A stretch of DNA of 64,000 nucleotides, taken from Planctomycetota bacterium (lineage in GTDB: Bacteria; Planctomycetota; GCA-002687715). The notes under the pieces were generated by a model. It had not been told where the DNA came from. It saw only the letters and a list, made by a program, of their open reading frames with translations, and made no database searches. The stretch is from assembly GCA_009691765.1 (NCBI GenBank), contig SIAO01000004.1, forward strand, positions 21,419-85,418. The letters are read 5' to 3'. The position numbers and the translations under genes are program-made. Positions 26,704 to 36,045 of this stretch are shown one piece after another; position 1 is the first letter of the stretch; the number at the start of each line of letters is the position of its first letter.

Positions 26704-29631
26704 CTACTTGGCGGGTTGGGCCGAACTGGCTTTGAAGAAAAGGCCCACATCTACGGCGCCGGGGCCGCCCGTGTTTTTTACATGCACTGCAATCAGGTTT
26801 TGGCCAAGGTGGAGAGTCGCGACAGCCTCAGCGCTCAAGTCCATGCTCTTGTAGTTCTGAGAGGTGAACGGAACTTCGCCCGCAAAAACACCGTTGATCC
26901 AAATGCTGGCGGTGTCATCGGCGAGAACATCGAGGCTCCATGTGCCTTCGTGCAATTGCCGCACCTCGAATTCTTCGCGCAGCCATAGTGATTCGCCTTC
27001 CCACGCGGTGCGCGCAGGCGTGCGACCAGCGGGCATAACACCAAAAGGGCCTGGCCCCTCATTCCAACCCAGCGCCTTGCGGAATCCAACCGTTTCCCAG
27101 CCATCCTCCGGCATGGAAGCGGTGTAACGCCAGCGAACGGCGGCATTCTCGCGCCCAGGCGGCACGATGACCTGCAGTGCGCCGCCGAGCGCTTGCATGG
27201 AAGCATCTTCAGGATGTGCCTGCACAAACAATTCCACCTCCGCGAATCCGGTGGACTTGTAGGAACCTGCATAGGTGCTGAGAACGCTCAGCTTGAGTGT
27301 GCGCACAAGCGTCTTGGGAAAACTAATGGCATGCTTGCGGTTCGCATCGTCATTCAGGCGCACGAGGAAGGGCGGTTCGTTATTGATGCGTACTTGCACA
27401 TCGCGTGGACGCGACCAGTACTTCTCGCCATTGGGCCAGTGCACCGGGAAACCAAGCTTGACCACGGAGGCTTGTGCCGGTCGCGCGAGCCGAAGCGTCA
27501 GGCTTGGCTGTGAATCTTTTTCATCGCAGAGCCACATGATGGTCTGCCGTCCGTCGATGGCCCCTGCGGCCGTGGTGCCGTCACGCTCAGAAGAGCTCAC
27601 TGCGATGGTGGGGCGATCGCGCTGCATCAGGTTTTGCCCGGCGTCACGCACCGCTTCCGCATACCGCGCCGTCACAACGCTATCCACGCGCAACGAAAGC
27701 ACCGCGGACACTTCTTCGCCACACGCTGCGCCCTCGGCATTCACGAAACTCATGCGGCCTTGGACTTTCCAGACTCCGTTGTCGGGCGCCTGCCAGCGCG
27801 TCGCATAGGCTTCACTGCGCGGATCGGCATGCGGTGCATTGATACAAGCCACTTCCGCTTCGTTCACATACCAGCGAACGCACACGGCTTTTTCGTTCTT
27901 CGCCAAACGCTCTTCGACGCTCTTGCCTACCGAACGCACCCAGAATGAAGGAGGCCATTCAGCGCTCGCTCCAATAGCAACACCGCTGCCAGACGCCGAC
28001 GCATTGACGTCGCGAGGTGCTGGTGCAGTCGTGCCTGTGCCACGGCGCAAGAAGAGCAAGGCGAAACACGTGTCGGAGTCTTCATCCGCAATAGACCAAC
28101 TGCCCGTCGCCGCTTGACGACGCACGATGCTGCGCGCACCCTCTTGATACCAGTCATGCTCGCCAATAAGCCTTTGATGAGAAAGCGATCCGACCCGTTC
28201 GAGGCCATAGAGCCAGTAATAGAGCCAACGGTCAGCACCCTTCGCGGGATTGAATTTGCCTTCGACATTCTGCTCGACGGACCAGTGTTCCTTCAGCCAG
28301 CCCATGCCGAGGCGCGCGCCAGCTTCCGCACGCAACACCGCAGGTTCGGAGGCCTTGCCCAAGGTTTTCAATTCACTAGCGCAAATCAGCAGGCAGCCGG
28401 TGCCCGCGGCGGTGAGACTGGAGGTGGGCATACTGCCCTTGCAATAACCAAACCCGCCATAGCTCTCTTGCCTTTCGCAAAGCCATTCGCTCACGCGCAA
28501 CCAAATCTGCTCATCAACATCCACACCCGCATGGGTTGCAGCGCGCAGTCCGAGGAGCGCGTATTGAGTGTTGGAAAGATCTGCGTGGATGCCACGAGGA
28601 TTTCCGTGATTCCCGGGATAGCCCCATTCGCCGGGATACACGCCGGGCCCGGCGCCAACGCTCTGCACAACTTGCTTCGCGAGCTGCGCAAGAATGGGTT
28701 TGTGCTTCGGATCGCCGAAGGCTCCGAGCGCCATCATGGTGCAGCCCGCGTCGTAGGTGCGCGTGGGCCGCTCACGTTCCAACCATGCAATTCCAGAGCG
28801 CAAGGCCGGGTGATCCGTAGGCAATCCACATTTGATCAAGGTGTAGAGCGCGAGGCCTGTCATTCCAGCGCGGTATGTTCCCGCATCTGGACCACGCCAA
28901 GTGCCATCAATCGCTTGGCAATTCAGTAACCACTGCACACCAAGATCGATGCTCGCATTCACAGTCGCGACAGCCACTGCGGCTTCCGCTGGCAACAACT
29001 TGTCTGGGTTGGTGGCTGCGGTTGCGCTCAAGCGAAAACGGCCAAGTCCATGTCCTGCCCAGCCCGAATCAAAAACGAGCTTCACGGTCACTTGCGTCTG
29101 AGCCTTGAGTTCGCGCGGTTTCTCGCAGACCAAATAGAGGAAGCGGTCTTGCCGGCTCGAGCCTCCATCAATCACCCAACCTGTCATGGTGCCGATCACA
29201 CGATCGATCACCGTGCCATGGGCATCAGGCTGCGAGCCTTGATAGCGCAGCTCGTCCGACGCTGTGCGCAAGAAACTGATAGGAGTGACTCGGCGTTGCC
29301 CTTGAGCGTGAGCTGACGCTTCAAACTCGGTGAGCACCATGTGACTGTTGACGGCCCGCCCGGGACCTCGCAGCGGCAACGAGTCATGCGTCAATGCTTC
29401 CAGCCTGAATGCAGACACTGAGCGGAGGTCTGTCGTACAAGTGATCAAATACGTGGAGGCCTCAGGATTCGGGCCGCTCACCAGCACCGATGCGTCGGGC
29501 AAAACCTCAAAGGTCTCACCCCCCTTGCTCTCGACCGAACGGACGCTCAGCACGGTCCAGCCAGCGTCTTGAGCGAAGCCGGGAACAAGAAACACAATCA
29601 ACAAAAGTAAGGCGCGGGCAGAATGAAGCAT
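26704..29631 (-). CDS. Large secreted protein with terpenoid-cyclase-fold repeats, discoidin-like and jelly-roll domains
   Basis: About 975 residues with a signal peptide (cleavage near VPGFAQ, residue 20). A beta-rich N-terminal region comes first. Then come alpha/alpha-barrel repeats like those of prenyltransferases/squalene cyclases at about 225-530 (GVQWLLNCQAIDGTWRG, YDAGCTMMALGAFG, RRQAATGSWSIAD). A discoidin-type (F5/8 C) region lies near 690-800 and a C-terminal jelly-roll near 820-975. The cyclase DxDD motif is absent, so the repeats are structural, as in many planctomycete surface proteins. It is convergent with the SUMF1 gene. The ATG at 29631 fits the signal peptide better than one 14 codons upstream. 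Confidence 0.8.
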   Translation of the reverse strand: MLHSARALLLLIVFLVPGFAQDAGWTVLSVRSVESKGGETFEVLPDASVLVSGPNPEASTYLITCTTDLRSVSAFRLEALTHDSLPLRGPGRAVNSHMVLTEFEASAHAQGQRRVTPISFLRTASDELRYQGSQPDAHGTVIDRVIGTMTGWVIDGGSSRQDRFLYLVCEKPRELKAQTQVTVKLVFDSGWAGHGLGRFRLSATAATNPDKLLPAEAAVAVATVNASIDLGVQWLLNCQAIDGTWRGPDAGTYRAGMTGLALYTLIKCGLPTDHPALRSGIAWLERERPTRTYDAGCTMMALGAFGDPKHKPILAQLAKQVVQSVGAGPGVYPGEWGYPGNHGNPRGIHADLSNTQYALLGLRAATHAGVDVDEQIWLRVSEWLCERQESYGGFGYCKGSMPTSSLTAAGTGCLLICASELKTLGKASEPAVLRAEAGARLGMGWLKEHWSVEQNVEGKFNPAKGADRWLYYWLYGLERVGSLSHQRLIGEHDWYQEGARSIVRRQAATGSWSIADEDSDTCFALLFLRRGTGTTAPAPRDVNASASGSGVAIGASAEWPPSFWVRSVGKSVEERLAKNEKAVCVRWYVNEAEVACINAPHADPRSEAYATRWQAPDNGVWKVQGRMSFVNAEGAACGEEVSAVLSLRVDSVVTARYAEAVRDAGQNLMQRDRPTIAVSSSERDGTTAAGAIDGRQTIMWLCDEKDSQPSLTLRLARPAQASVVKLGFPVHWPNGEKYWSRPRDVQVRINNEPPFLVRLNDDANRKHAISFPKTLVRTLKLSVLSTYAGSYKSTGFAEVELFVQAHPEDASMQALGGALQVIVPPGRENAAVRWRYTASMPEDGWETVGFRKALGWNEGPGPFGVMPAGRTPARTAWEGESLWLREEFEVRQLHEGTWSLDVLADDTASIWINGVFAGEVPFTSQNYKSMDLSAEAVATLHLGQNLIAVHVKNTGGPGAVDVGLFFKASSAQPAK

Positions 29632-29682
29632 GGCGATGGGGAGTTCGCTGCTCGAACGGCGGAAGCGTATCACCCCGGCGCA

Positions 29683-32352
29683 TTACCCGAGATCGGCGAG
29701 ATTCGCTTCGAGACTCTTGCGTTTCGCATCCAGCTCTTCACGCCTAACATGCTCGGCTGCGACGACTTGAGGCGGAGCCCGGTCCGCAAACCCCGGCCCA
29801 GCAAGTTTGCGTTCGATGTTGCTGATGCCCTGCACCACGGTGGCAAGTTCTTTGGTCAACCGCGCGCGCTCGGCATCCAAATCCACGACGCCTTCGAGCG
29901 GCACGAAGATTTCGCAACCCGCCGCGAGGAACACCGCTGACATCGGTGGTTTGGCCAGTGCCGTCCCCACTTCAATGCTGCGCACACGACCCAAAGCAGC
30001 TGCGCGCGGTGCGACCGCACGCACGCGCACGGCGGTGCTCTCGTCGGCAGCGCGCACATGCAAATCAAACTCGGTACCACGCGGCACGTTCAGCCGGTCG
30101 CGAACGGCACGGGCCGCTTGCACCATTTCCACGAGAATAGAAACGCGAGCCACCGATTCTGCGTCGTTGGGGAAATCCGTCGCGAGTGGCCAACGTTCCA
30201 AAGCCACCGTATCTTTGCCACTGGGCAGCCACACTGCGAGGCGCGCGCGAATCTCATCAGCCACGAACGGCGTGATGGGTGCGAGCATGCGCAACAGTGC
30301 ATGCAACACTCGCAATAACACCCAACGTACTGTGTCGCGATCGGCGTTGGCTTCAGCGCTTTCATCCATCAGCCGCGACTTCACCAATTCCAAATACCAG
30401 TCGCAGAACTCGGACCAAGCGAACGAATGCAACAAACGAGTCGCCTCGGCGAAGCGATACGACTCCAGTGCTTCCGTCACCGCCGCAACGGTCTGCGAAC
30501 AGCGCCCCAAGATCCACAGATCTTCCGCGGTCAATGCCGTGCGCGCAGGCTCTGCAGGCACACCGTCTCCGAGATTCATGCCGACGAAGCGCGCGGCATT
30601 CCACAGTTTGTTGACGAAATTGCGTCCGCCTTCGAAACGGCTTTCAGCGAGCTTAATGTCTTGGCCTTCGGTGGTGAGCGACACAAGCGTCCAGCGCACA
30701 GCGTCCATGCCGTACTTGTCGCCCATATCCAGCGGGTCGATGCCATTGCCCAGACTCTTGGACATGCGTCGGCCAATACCATCGAGAATGGTGCCGTTGA
30801 TGTACACCGTGTGGAACGGAACCTTGCCTTCAAAGTGCAGCCCACACATGACCATGCGCGCCACCCAGAAATAGATGATGTCGCGACCCGTTACCAACAC
30901 ATCCGTGGGGTAATAGGTCTGCAGATCTGCGGTGCGCTCCGGCCAACCAAAGACCGATAGCGGCCAGAGCTGGGATGAGAACCATGTGTCCAGCACGTCT
31001 TCGTCTTGACGCACGAGCGGTTTGCCACTCTTCGGATGCGTCGCTCCGGCAGCGGGCGCTTCCACGCTCGCGTAAGCGTTCTCGTCTTCGTCGTACCAAA
31101 CCGGAATGCGGTGGCCCCACCAGATCTGACGGCTGATGCACCAATCGCGATACTGCTCCACCCAATCGAGATAGGTGCGCGTGTACCGCTCCGGCAGAAT
31201 TCGCACCGAACCATCGCGCGCTGCTGCGGCGGCGGGTTCGAGCAGCGGACGCATCTTCACAAACCATTGCAGCGACAAATGCGGTTCCACCACAGTGTCA
31301 CAGCGATAGCAATGCGGCAGCGCCACGAGCTTGTCTTCGGTCTTGTCAATCAAGCCTTGCGCTTCAAGATCGGCGAGCACTGCCTTGCGCCCTTCCGCGC
31401 GATTCAATCCGGCATAACTGCCTGCATTGGCATTGAGCTTGGCTTGGTTGTCGAAAATACGAATACGCGGCAGGTTGTGGCGCTCACCCACTGCGAAGTC
31501 GTTGAAGTCGTGCGCAGGAGTGATCTTCACGGCACCAGAGCCTTTGGTGGGATCCGCGTGCGTGTCTGCAATCACAGGAATGGTGCGGCCCGTGAGTGGC
31601 AGCACGAGCATCTTGCCGATGAGGTCTTTCCAGCGTTCATCGTCAGGGTGCACTGCGACCGCCACATCGCCGAGCAATGTTTCCGGGCGTGTCGTGGCCA
31701 CCGTCACAAAGCGCTCTGGCGCCCCTTCCACCGGGTAACGCAAATGCCAAAACCCGCTGGTCTCTTCGCGTGGCTCTGCTTCCTCGTCCGACAACGCGGT
31801 TTCGCAGCGCGGACACCAATTGATCAAGCGCTCGCCGCGATAGATCAAACCCTTTTCCCACAAATTCACGAACGCATGCAGCACCGCGCGATTCAGCCCT
31901 TCATCCATGGTGAAACGGCAGCGTTCAAAATCGCAACTGGAACCCAAGCGCGCCAACTGTTCGAGGATGCGCCCGCCATACTGCTCTTTCCATTCCCACG
32001 TGCGCGCGAGAAACGCTTCACGGCCGAGCTCTTGGCGCTTCTTGCCTTCCTTGGCCAACACTTTTTCCACCACATTCTGCGTGGCGATGCCTGCATGGTC
32101 CGTACCCGGCACCCAGAGCGCTTTGCGCCCGCGCATGCGTTCGAAGCGCACGAGGACATCTTGCAGCGTGTTCACGAGCGCGTGGCCCATGTGCAAGATG
32201 CCCGTCACATTCGGTGGCGGAATGACGATGACATACGGCTTGCCATCACCTTCAACGGCTTCCGGGCGAAAACACCGGAGCTCTTTCCAACGGGCAATCC
32301 AGCCCGCCTCCACGGCTTGGGGTTCGAATCGTGGGGCGAGGGTTTCGGGCAT
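29683..32352 (-). CDS. valS: Valyl-tRNA synthetase
   Basis: An 889-residue class I synthetase charging tRNA-Val. It has PPPNVTGILHMGHA (the HIGH motif as HMGH) near residue 45, and the large CP1 editing domain with TTRPETLLGDVAV near 225. RRMSKSLGNG (KMSKS, Met second) lies near 529. The anticodon-binding domain follows, and the C-terminal coiled coil typical of ValS is at about 820-889 (LDAERARLTKELATVVQGISNIERKL). The length and domains are complete. The start ATG at 32352 opens directly on MPETLAPRFEP. It is divergent from the lipid-kinase gene, with a 140-base gap. Confidence 0.97.
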   Translation of the reverse strand: MPETLAPRFEPQAVEAGWIARWKELRCFRPEAVEGDGKPYVIVIPPPNVTGILHMGHALVNTLQDVLVRFERMRGRKALWVPGTDHAGIATQNVVEKVLAKEGKKRQELGREAFLARTWEWKEQYGGRILEQLARLGSSCDFERCRFTMDEGLNRAVLHAFVNLWEKGLIYRGERLINWCPRCETALSDEEAEPREETSGFWHLRYPVEGAPERFVTVATTRPETLLGDVAVAVHPDDERWKDLIGKMLVLPLTGRTIPVIADTHADPTKGSGAVKITPAHDFNDFAVGERHNLPRIRIFDNQAKLNANAGSYAGLNRAEGRKAVLADLEAQGLIDKTEDKLVALPHCYRCDTVVEPHLSLQWFVKMRPLLEPAAAAARDGSVRILPERYTRTYLDWVEQYRDWCISRQIWWGHRIPVWYDEDENAYASVEAPAAGATHPKSGKPLVRQDEDVLDTWFSSQLWPLSVFGWPERTADLQTYYPTDVLVTGRDIIYFWVARMVMCGLHFEGKVPFHTVYINGTILDGIGRRMSKSLGNGIDPLDMGDKYGMDAVRWTLVSLTTEGQDIKLAESRFEGGRNFVNKLWNAARFVGMNLGDGVPAEPARTALTAEDLWILGRCSQTVAAVTEALESYRFAEATRLLHSFAWSEFCDWYLELVKSRLMDESAEANADRDTVRWVLLRVLHALLRMLAPITPFVADEIRARLAVWLPSGKDTVALERWPLATDFPNDAESVARVSILVEMVQAARAVRDRLNVPRGTEFDLHVRAADESTAVRVRAVAPRAAALGRVRSIEVGTALAKPPMSAVFLAAGCEIFVPLEGVVDLDAERARLTKELATVVQGISNIERKLAGPGFADRAPPQVVAAEHVRREELDAKRKSLEANLADLG

Positions 32353-32492
32353 CACAAAGTTCTCCAGGCGCTGCGATGTTGGCAACTCCGCTGCGCTCCG
32401 GCAACGGCCCAATTGTGTTCACGCCATTCGCATGCCGCATTTCGCTGCGCGAGACCGCGCCTGAACAAAGGCACTGCTATGCTCTCGCCCCC

Positions 32493-33371
32493 ATGCGGCG
32501 GCTGGCTTTGGTGGTGAATCCTGTGTCTGGACGCGGACGCGCTCGAAAGGCGGCGACGCTGGCGGCTGAGCTTCTCGGCGCTGCCGGCATCGAAACGGTG
32601 ATTCACGAAACACGCCGTGCCGGTGACGGCCGCGACAGTGTGCGAGCGCTCGCGGAAGGCATGGATGGCGTCATCGCTGTCGGTGGCGATGGAACGCTGG
32701 GCGAAGTGGTCGCGGGCCTCGCTGGCCTCGACATCTCCGTGGGCGTCATCCCCGTCGGCACCGCCAATGTTGTGGCCCGCGAGCTGTCGATCCCACTCTC
32801 CCCCAAGCGGGCTGTCCAAGTGTTGGTGGCGGGGCGCACTCGCGAGGTCGATCTTGGCCGCGCCAACGGACGCCCCTTCCTCGCCATGGTGGGCGTGGGC
32901 CTCGACGGCGCCATCGTGGCTGCGCTCTCACGCGTGCGCACGGGCCCCATCAGCATGTTGTCTTATATTCGGCCGAGCCTCGGCGCCGCACGCGCCTATG
33001 CATGGCCGCAGCTTCAAGTCGAAATCGATGGTGTGGCGTTGAAACAGCCCTGCTATGGATTGCTGGCCTGCAACACCGCCAACTACGGCGGCATCTTTCA
33101 CTTGGTTCCGGGCGCGTCGTGTTCTGACGGGCAGTTAGATCTGCACATCTGGACAAAACCCGGCATGGTGCCCGCGCTGCGACGCTTTGGGGCCGGGCTG
33201 TTGCGCCTGCGCTCCTCCTCCGGCATCACGCATTACGCCAAAGCGCGCCACATCCGTGTGAGCGCCATGAATGGCGCCGCTGTAGACGCGCAGATTGATG
33301 GCGATATCCTCGGCACCACGCCAGTCGAGATCACGCTCGAAGCTGGCAAGGCACGCTTGTTCGCACCATGA
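32493..33371 (+). CDS. Diacylglycerol/sphingosine kinase family lipid kinase
   Basis: A 292-residue member of the DAGK_cat family (YegS/DgkB/LCB5 type). It opens with [14 protein letters not shown], and the nucleotide-binding GGDGTLGEV lies near residue 64, followed by [14 protein letters not shown]. It probably phosphorylates a lipid alcohol such as diacylglycerol at the inner membrane. Because an SPT-like gene lies in the same window, a sphingoid base or ceramide substrate should be considered (inference). It overlaps kdsA by four bases (ATGA), so both are translated together. Confidence 0.88.
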   Translation: MRRLALVVNPVSGRGRARKAATLAAELLGAAGIETVIHETRRAGDGRDSVRALAEGMDGVIAVGGDGTLGEVVAGLAGLDISVGVIPVGTANVVARELSIPLSPKRAVQVLVAGRTREVDLGRANGRPFLAMVGVGLDGAIVAALSRVRTGPISMLSYIRPSLGAARAYAWPQLQVEIDGVALKQPCYGLLACNTANYGGIFHLVPGASCSDGQLDLHIWTKPGMVPALRRFGAGLLRLRSSSGITHYAKARHIRVSAMNGAAVDAQIDGDILGTTPVEITLEAGKARLFAP

Positions 33372-34204
33372 CCATGACGCACAAACTCCCCAATGCTGTG
33401 AGTGACGGTCGCATCGGAATTGGCCCCGGCCACCCGCTGCTGCTCGTGGCCGGCCTGTGCATTGTTGAAGACCACGACGCGACGCTGCGCCAAGCGGCCG
33501 CGCTGCAACGCGACCTGCGCGGCCTGCCGCTCACATTTGTCTTCAAAGCTTCGTTCGACAAAGCCAACCGAAGTTCCATCCGCAGCTACCGCGGACCCGG
33601 CATGGAGGAAGGCTTGCGCATCCTCGCGCGCGTGAAGCAAGAGCTTGGCTTGCCCATCCTCACAGATGTGCATGAAAGCTCGCAGTGCGCCGCTGCTGCG
33701 CAAGTGGCCGACATCTTGCAAATCCCAGCGTTTCTCTGCCGCCAAACAGATTTGCTGGTCGCAGCCGCGCAAACCGGCCGCATCATCAATGTGAAGAAGG
33801 GCCAGTTCCTCGCACCCGCAGACATCGTTCCTCTCTTGCAAAAGGTGCGCGACGCCGGCAATCCGCGTGTCACCATCACCGAGCGCGGCACCAGCTTTGG
33901 CTACAACACTCTGGTGAATGATTTCCGCGCGCTGCCACTCATGCGCAGCCTTGGTGCGCCGGTCATCTTCGATGCCACACATTCCGTGCAGCAACCCGGA
34001 GGCCACGGCGATCACTCTGGCGGCGATCGCACCATGGTCCCGTACCTCGCGCGTGCCGCAGCCGCTGTTGGCATCGACGGCCTCTTCTTTGAAGTGCACG
34101 AAGAGCCCGAGCGCGCTCGCTCCGACAAAGACAACGCGCTGAAACTCTCTGACCTGCGCCCACTCGTCGAACAACTCCTCGCCATCCGCGCCATTAGCTG
34201 CTGA
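33368..34204 (+). CDS. kdsA: 3-deoxy-D-manno-octulosonate 8-phosphate synthase
   Basis: A 278-residue enzyme that condenses phosphoenolpyruvate with arabinose 5-phosphate to KDO-8-phosphate, a precursor of lipopolysaccharide inner core. Family pieces are [54 protein letters not shown] and [11 protein letters not shown]. The KANRSS and CRQTDL wording separates KdsA from DAHP synthases. It starts inside the end of the lipid-kinase gene (ATGA). Its presence implies a KDO-containing outer membrane. Confidence 0.96.
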   Translation: MTMTHKLPNAVSDGRIGIGPGHPLLLVAGLCIVEDHDATLRQAAALQRDLRGLPLTFVFKASFDKANRSSIRSYRGPGMEEGLRILARVKQELGLPILTDVHESSQCAAAAQVADILQIPAFLCRQTDLLVAAAQTGRIINVKKGQFLAPADIVPLLQKVRDAGNPRVTITERGTSFGYNTLVNDFRALPLMRSLGAPVIFDATHSVQQPGGHGDHSGGDRTMVPYLARAAAAVGIDGLFFEVHEEPERARSDKDNALKLSDLRPLVEQLLAIRAISC

Positions 34205-34258
34205 GCGAAGCGTTGGTGCTCGGGAGATTCGCAACTGCGCACGCCCTATCAACGAAAA

Positions 34259-34278
34259 CGCCCGCTATGGAGCGGGCG
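34259..34278 (-). terminator. Rho-independent terminator of tRNA-Glu
   Basis: On the minus strand an 8-bp perfect GC-rich stem (CGCCCGCT/AGCGGGCG) with a four-base loop is followed by TTTTCGTT. It lies ten bases beyond the tRNA-Glu 3' end, in the right place to end its transcript. Confidence 0.8.
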
Positions 34279-34288
34279 GCATCATTGA

Positions 34289-34362
34289 TGACCCCAAGGG
34301 GATTTGAACCCCTATTACAAGGATGAGAACCTTATGTCCTAACCGGGTTAGACGATGGGGCC
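34289..34362 (-). tRNA. tRNA-Glu (CTC)
   Basis: A 74-base cloverleaf on the minus strand. The acceptor GGCCCCA pairs with TGGGGTC, the anticodon stem is TAAGG/CCTTG, and the loop TTCTCAT gives anticodon CTC. The T arm is AGGGG-TTCAAAT-CCCCT and the discriminator is A. CCA is not encoded. It lies just downstream of gltX, the enzyme that charges it, on the same strand. Confidence 0.96.
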
Positions 34363-34408
34363 GTCTTGAGTGGCGAGGTTACGGGTGACGGGCGGTGGGT
34401 TCAAGCAG

Positions 34409-35881
34409 TCACGACGCAGCGCTATGCGCGAGATCTGCACCGCGCAACAGCCTGTGCTGGCTGTGTTGCACGCCCAAGATCTTCACGCAATCGAACAACG
34501 GCGGGCCCGCCGTACGGCCGGTGAGGGCTGCGCGCACGGGGTGAACAAATTGACCAAAGCCAACGCCTCGGGCTTCGCAGAAAGCACGAGCCGCACCTTC
34601 CATCGTGGCGCTATCTGGCAACGGATCGCACAGCGTCGCAGCCCAATCGCGGAGCATTAGGGCGTTGCCCGGGTCTTTCTTCAGGTTCTTGAGCGCCTTC
34701 TCCTCCATCGGGAGATCGTCAGCAAAAGCCCAGCGCGACATTTCGACGATGTCACCGAAAGCCTTCAAGCGTTCGTGTTCGGCAGCCGCGATGGCTGTGA
34801 CCTTGCGCTCGGATTCCGCCGACAGCGGCTCGGCAATCAAACCGGCTTTCACGAGGTGGAAGCACACTTTGGCGCGCACGCTCGCAGAGTCCATGCGGCG
34901 GATGTAGTCGCCACTCATTGACACGAGCTTCTCGATGTTCAATCGGGCACCGGATTTGTTGACGCGCTCAATACTGAAGCGTTCCACCAACTCTGCGCGC
35001 GTCATGAGTTCGGTCTTGTCGTCGAACGACCAACCAATGAGCACCAACCAGTTGATGAAAGCCTCAGCGTGAAAATCCCGTACTTGGTAGTGCTCGAGCG
35101 CCGCTTCAGGATGCTTGCGCTTGCTGAGTTTGCCCTCACCAGCGGGGCCAAGGATGAGTGGCAAATGGCCGTATGCCGGAACTTCCCAGCCCATGGCGCG
35201 GAAGATGATGATCTGCTTGAAGCAATTCGTCAGGTGGTCTTCCCCGCGCAACACATGCGTGATGCCCATGGTGTGATCGTCGATGACCACCGCGAGGTTG
35301 TAGATGGGAGTGCCTTCGCCGCGCACGAGGATGATGTCCTCAATGTCGGCGTGCTCCACCGTAATCTCACCGCGCACCATGTCGTTCAACACGGTCTTGC
35401 CTTCAGGAACGAACAGACGCCACGCTGGCACTTCACCCGCGGCCAAGCGCGCGGCAATTGCGTCGGGTGCGAGTGAGCGGCACAGACGGTCGTAGCGGTA
35501 AGGAAGCTTGTTGGCTTCTTGCGTCGTACGCAGCGCGCTCATGCGTTCGCGAGAGCAAAAGCATGGATACAGAACGCCTTTGGCCTTGAGCGCGGCAATC
35601 GCCAAAGCATAAATGGACTGACGCTCACTCTGGCTATAGGGCGCGCAAGGCCCGCCCTGCTCAGGACCTTCGTCAGCATCCAACCCCAACCAACGCAGCC
35701 CATCAAAAATGGTTTGGCGCGCTTGATCGGTGTTGCGAGCCTCGTCCGTGTCTTCCATGCGCAGCACAAAAGTGCCGCCCTTCTGGCGCGCATACAGCCA
35801 GTTGAACAGCGCAGTGCGGGCACCACCCACATGCAGATAACCCGTCGGCGACGGGGCGAAGCGGACACGGACGGGCTTCAT
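34409..35881 (-). CDS. gltX: Glutamyl-tRNA synthetase
   Basis: A 490-residue class I synthetase. PSPTGYLHVGGARTALFNWL (the HIGH-equivalent) is at residue 8 onward, and the KMSKS-equivalent KLSKRKHP lies near 251. The C-terminal alpha-helical anticodon-binding domain is complete, giving the usual GltX length. It attaches glutamate to tRNA-Glu. It sits between tRNA-Cys upstream and tRNA-Glu downstream on the same strand, so the three may share a transcript. The ATG at 35881 lies 17 bases beyond the tRNA-Cys 3' end. Confidence 0.97.
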   Translation of the reverse strand: MKPVRVRFAPSPTGYLHVGGARTALFNWLYARQKGGTFVLRMEDTDEARNTDQARQTIFDGLRWLGLDADEGPEQGGPCAPYSQSERQSIYALAIAALKAKGVLYPCFCSRERMSALRTTQEANKLPYRYDRLCRSLAPDAIAARLAAGEVPAWRLFVPEGKTVLNDMVRGEITVEHADIEDIILVRGEGTPIYNLAVVIDDHTMGITHVLRGEDHLTNCFKQIIIFRAMGWEVPAYGHLPLILGPAGEGKLSKRKHPEAALEHYQVRDFHAEAFINWLVLIGWSFDDKTELMTRAELVERFSIERVNKSGARLNIEKLVSMSGDYIRRMDSASVRAKVCFHLVKAGLIAEPLSAESERKVTAIAAAEHERLKAFGDIVEMSRWAFADDLPMEEKALKNLKKDPGNALMLRDWAATLCDPLPDSATMEGAARAFCEARGVGFGQFVHPVRAALTGRTAGPPLFDCVKILGVQHSQHRLLRGADLAHSAAS

Positions 35882-35897
35882 ACGCAAGACTCTTTTG

Positions 35898-35968
35898 AGG
35901 CGCCACCCGGAGTCGAACCGGGCTGAACGGATTTGCAATCCGCTGCCTAACCGCTTGGCTATGGCGCC
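35898..35968 (-). tRNA. tRNA-Cys (GCA)
   Basis: A 71-base cloverleaf on the minus strand. The acceptor GGCGCCA pairs with TGGCGCC, and the anticodon loop TTGCAAA gives GCA. The T arm is CCCGG-TTCGACT-CCGGG. The discriminator is T (U73), the identity base of tRNA-Cys. CCA is not encoded. It lies directly before gltX. Confidence 0.96.
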
Positions 35969-36045
35969 GGATCCTTGACAGGCGCGCGGATCGTAGCTTG
36001 CTTACATGCACGGAGCAAACGGAAGCGCTGCTATGGTGCCGCGCG

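Noticed and set aside
31006..32517. A 503-codon open frame opposite valS
   Set aside because: It is the complement of a complete valyl-tRNA synthetase with all motifs; its translation shows no domain and is rich in His and Arg, as expected of a shadow frame.
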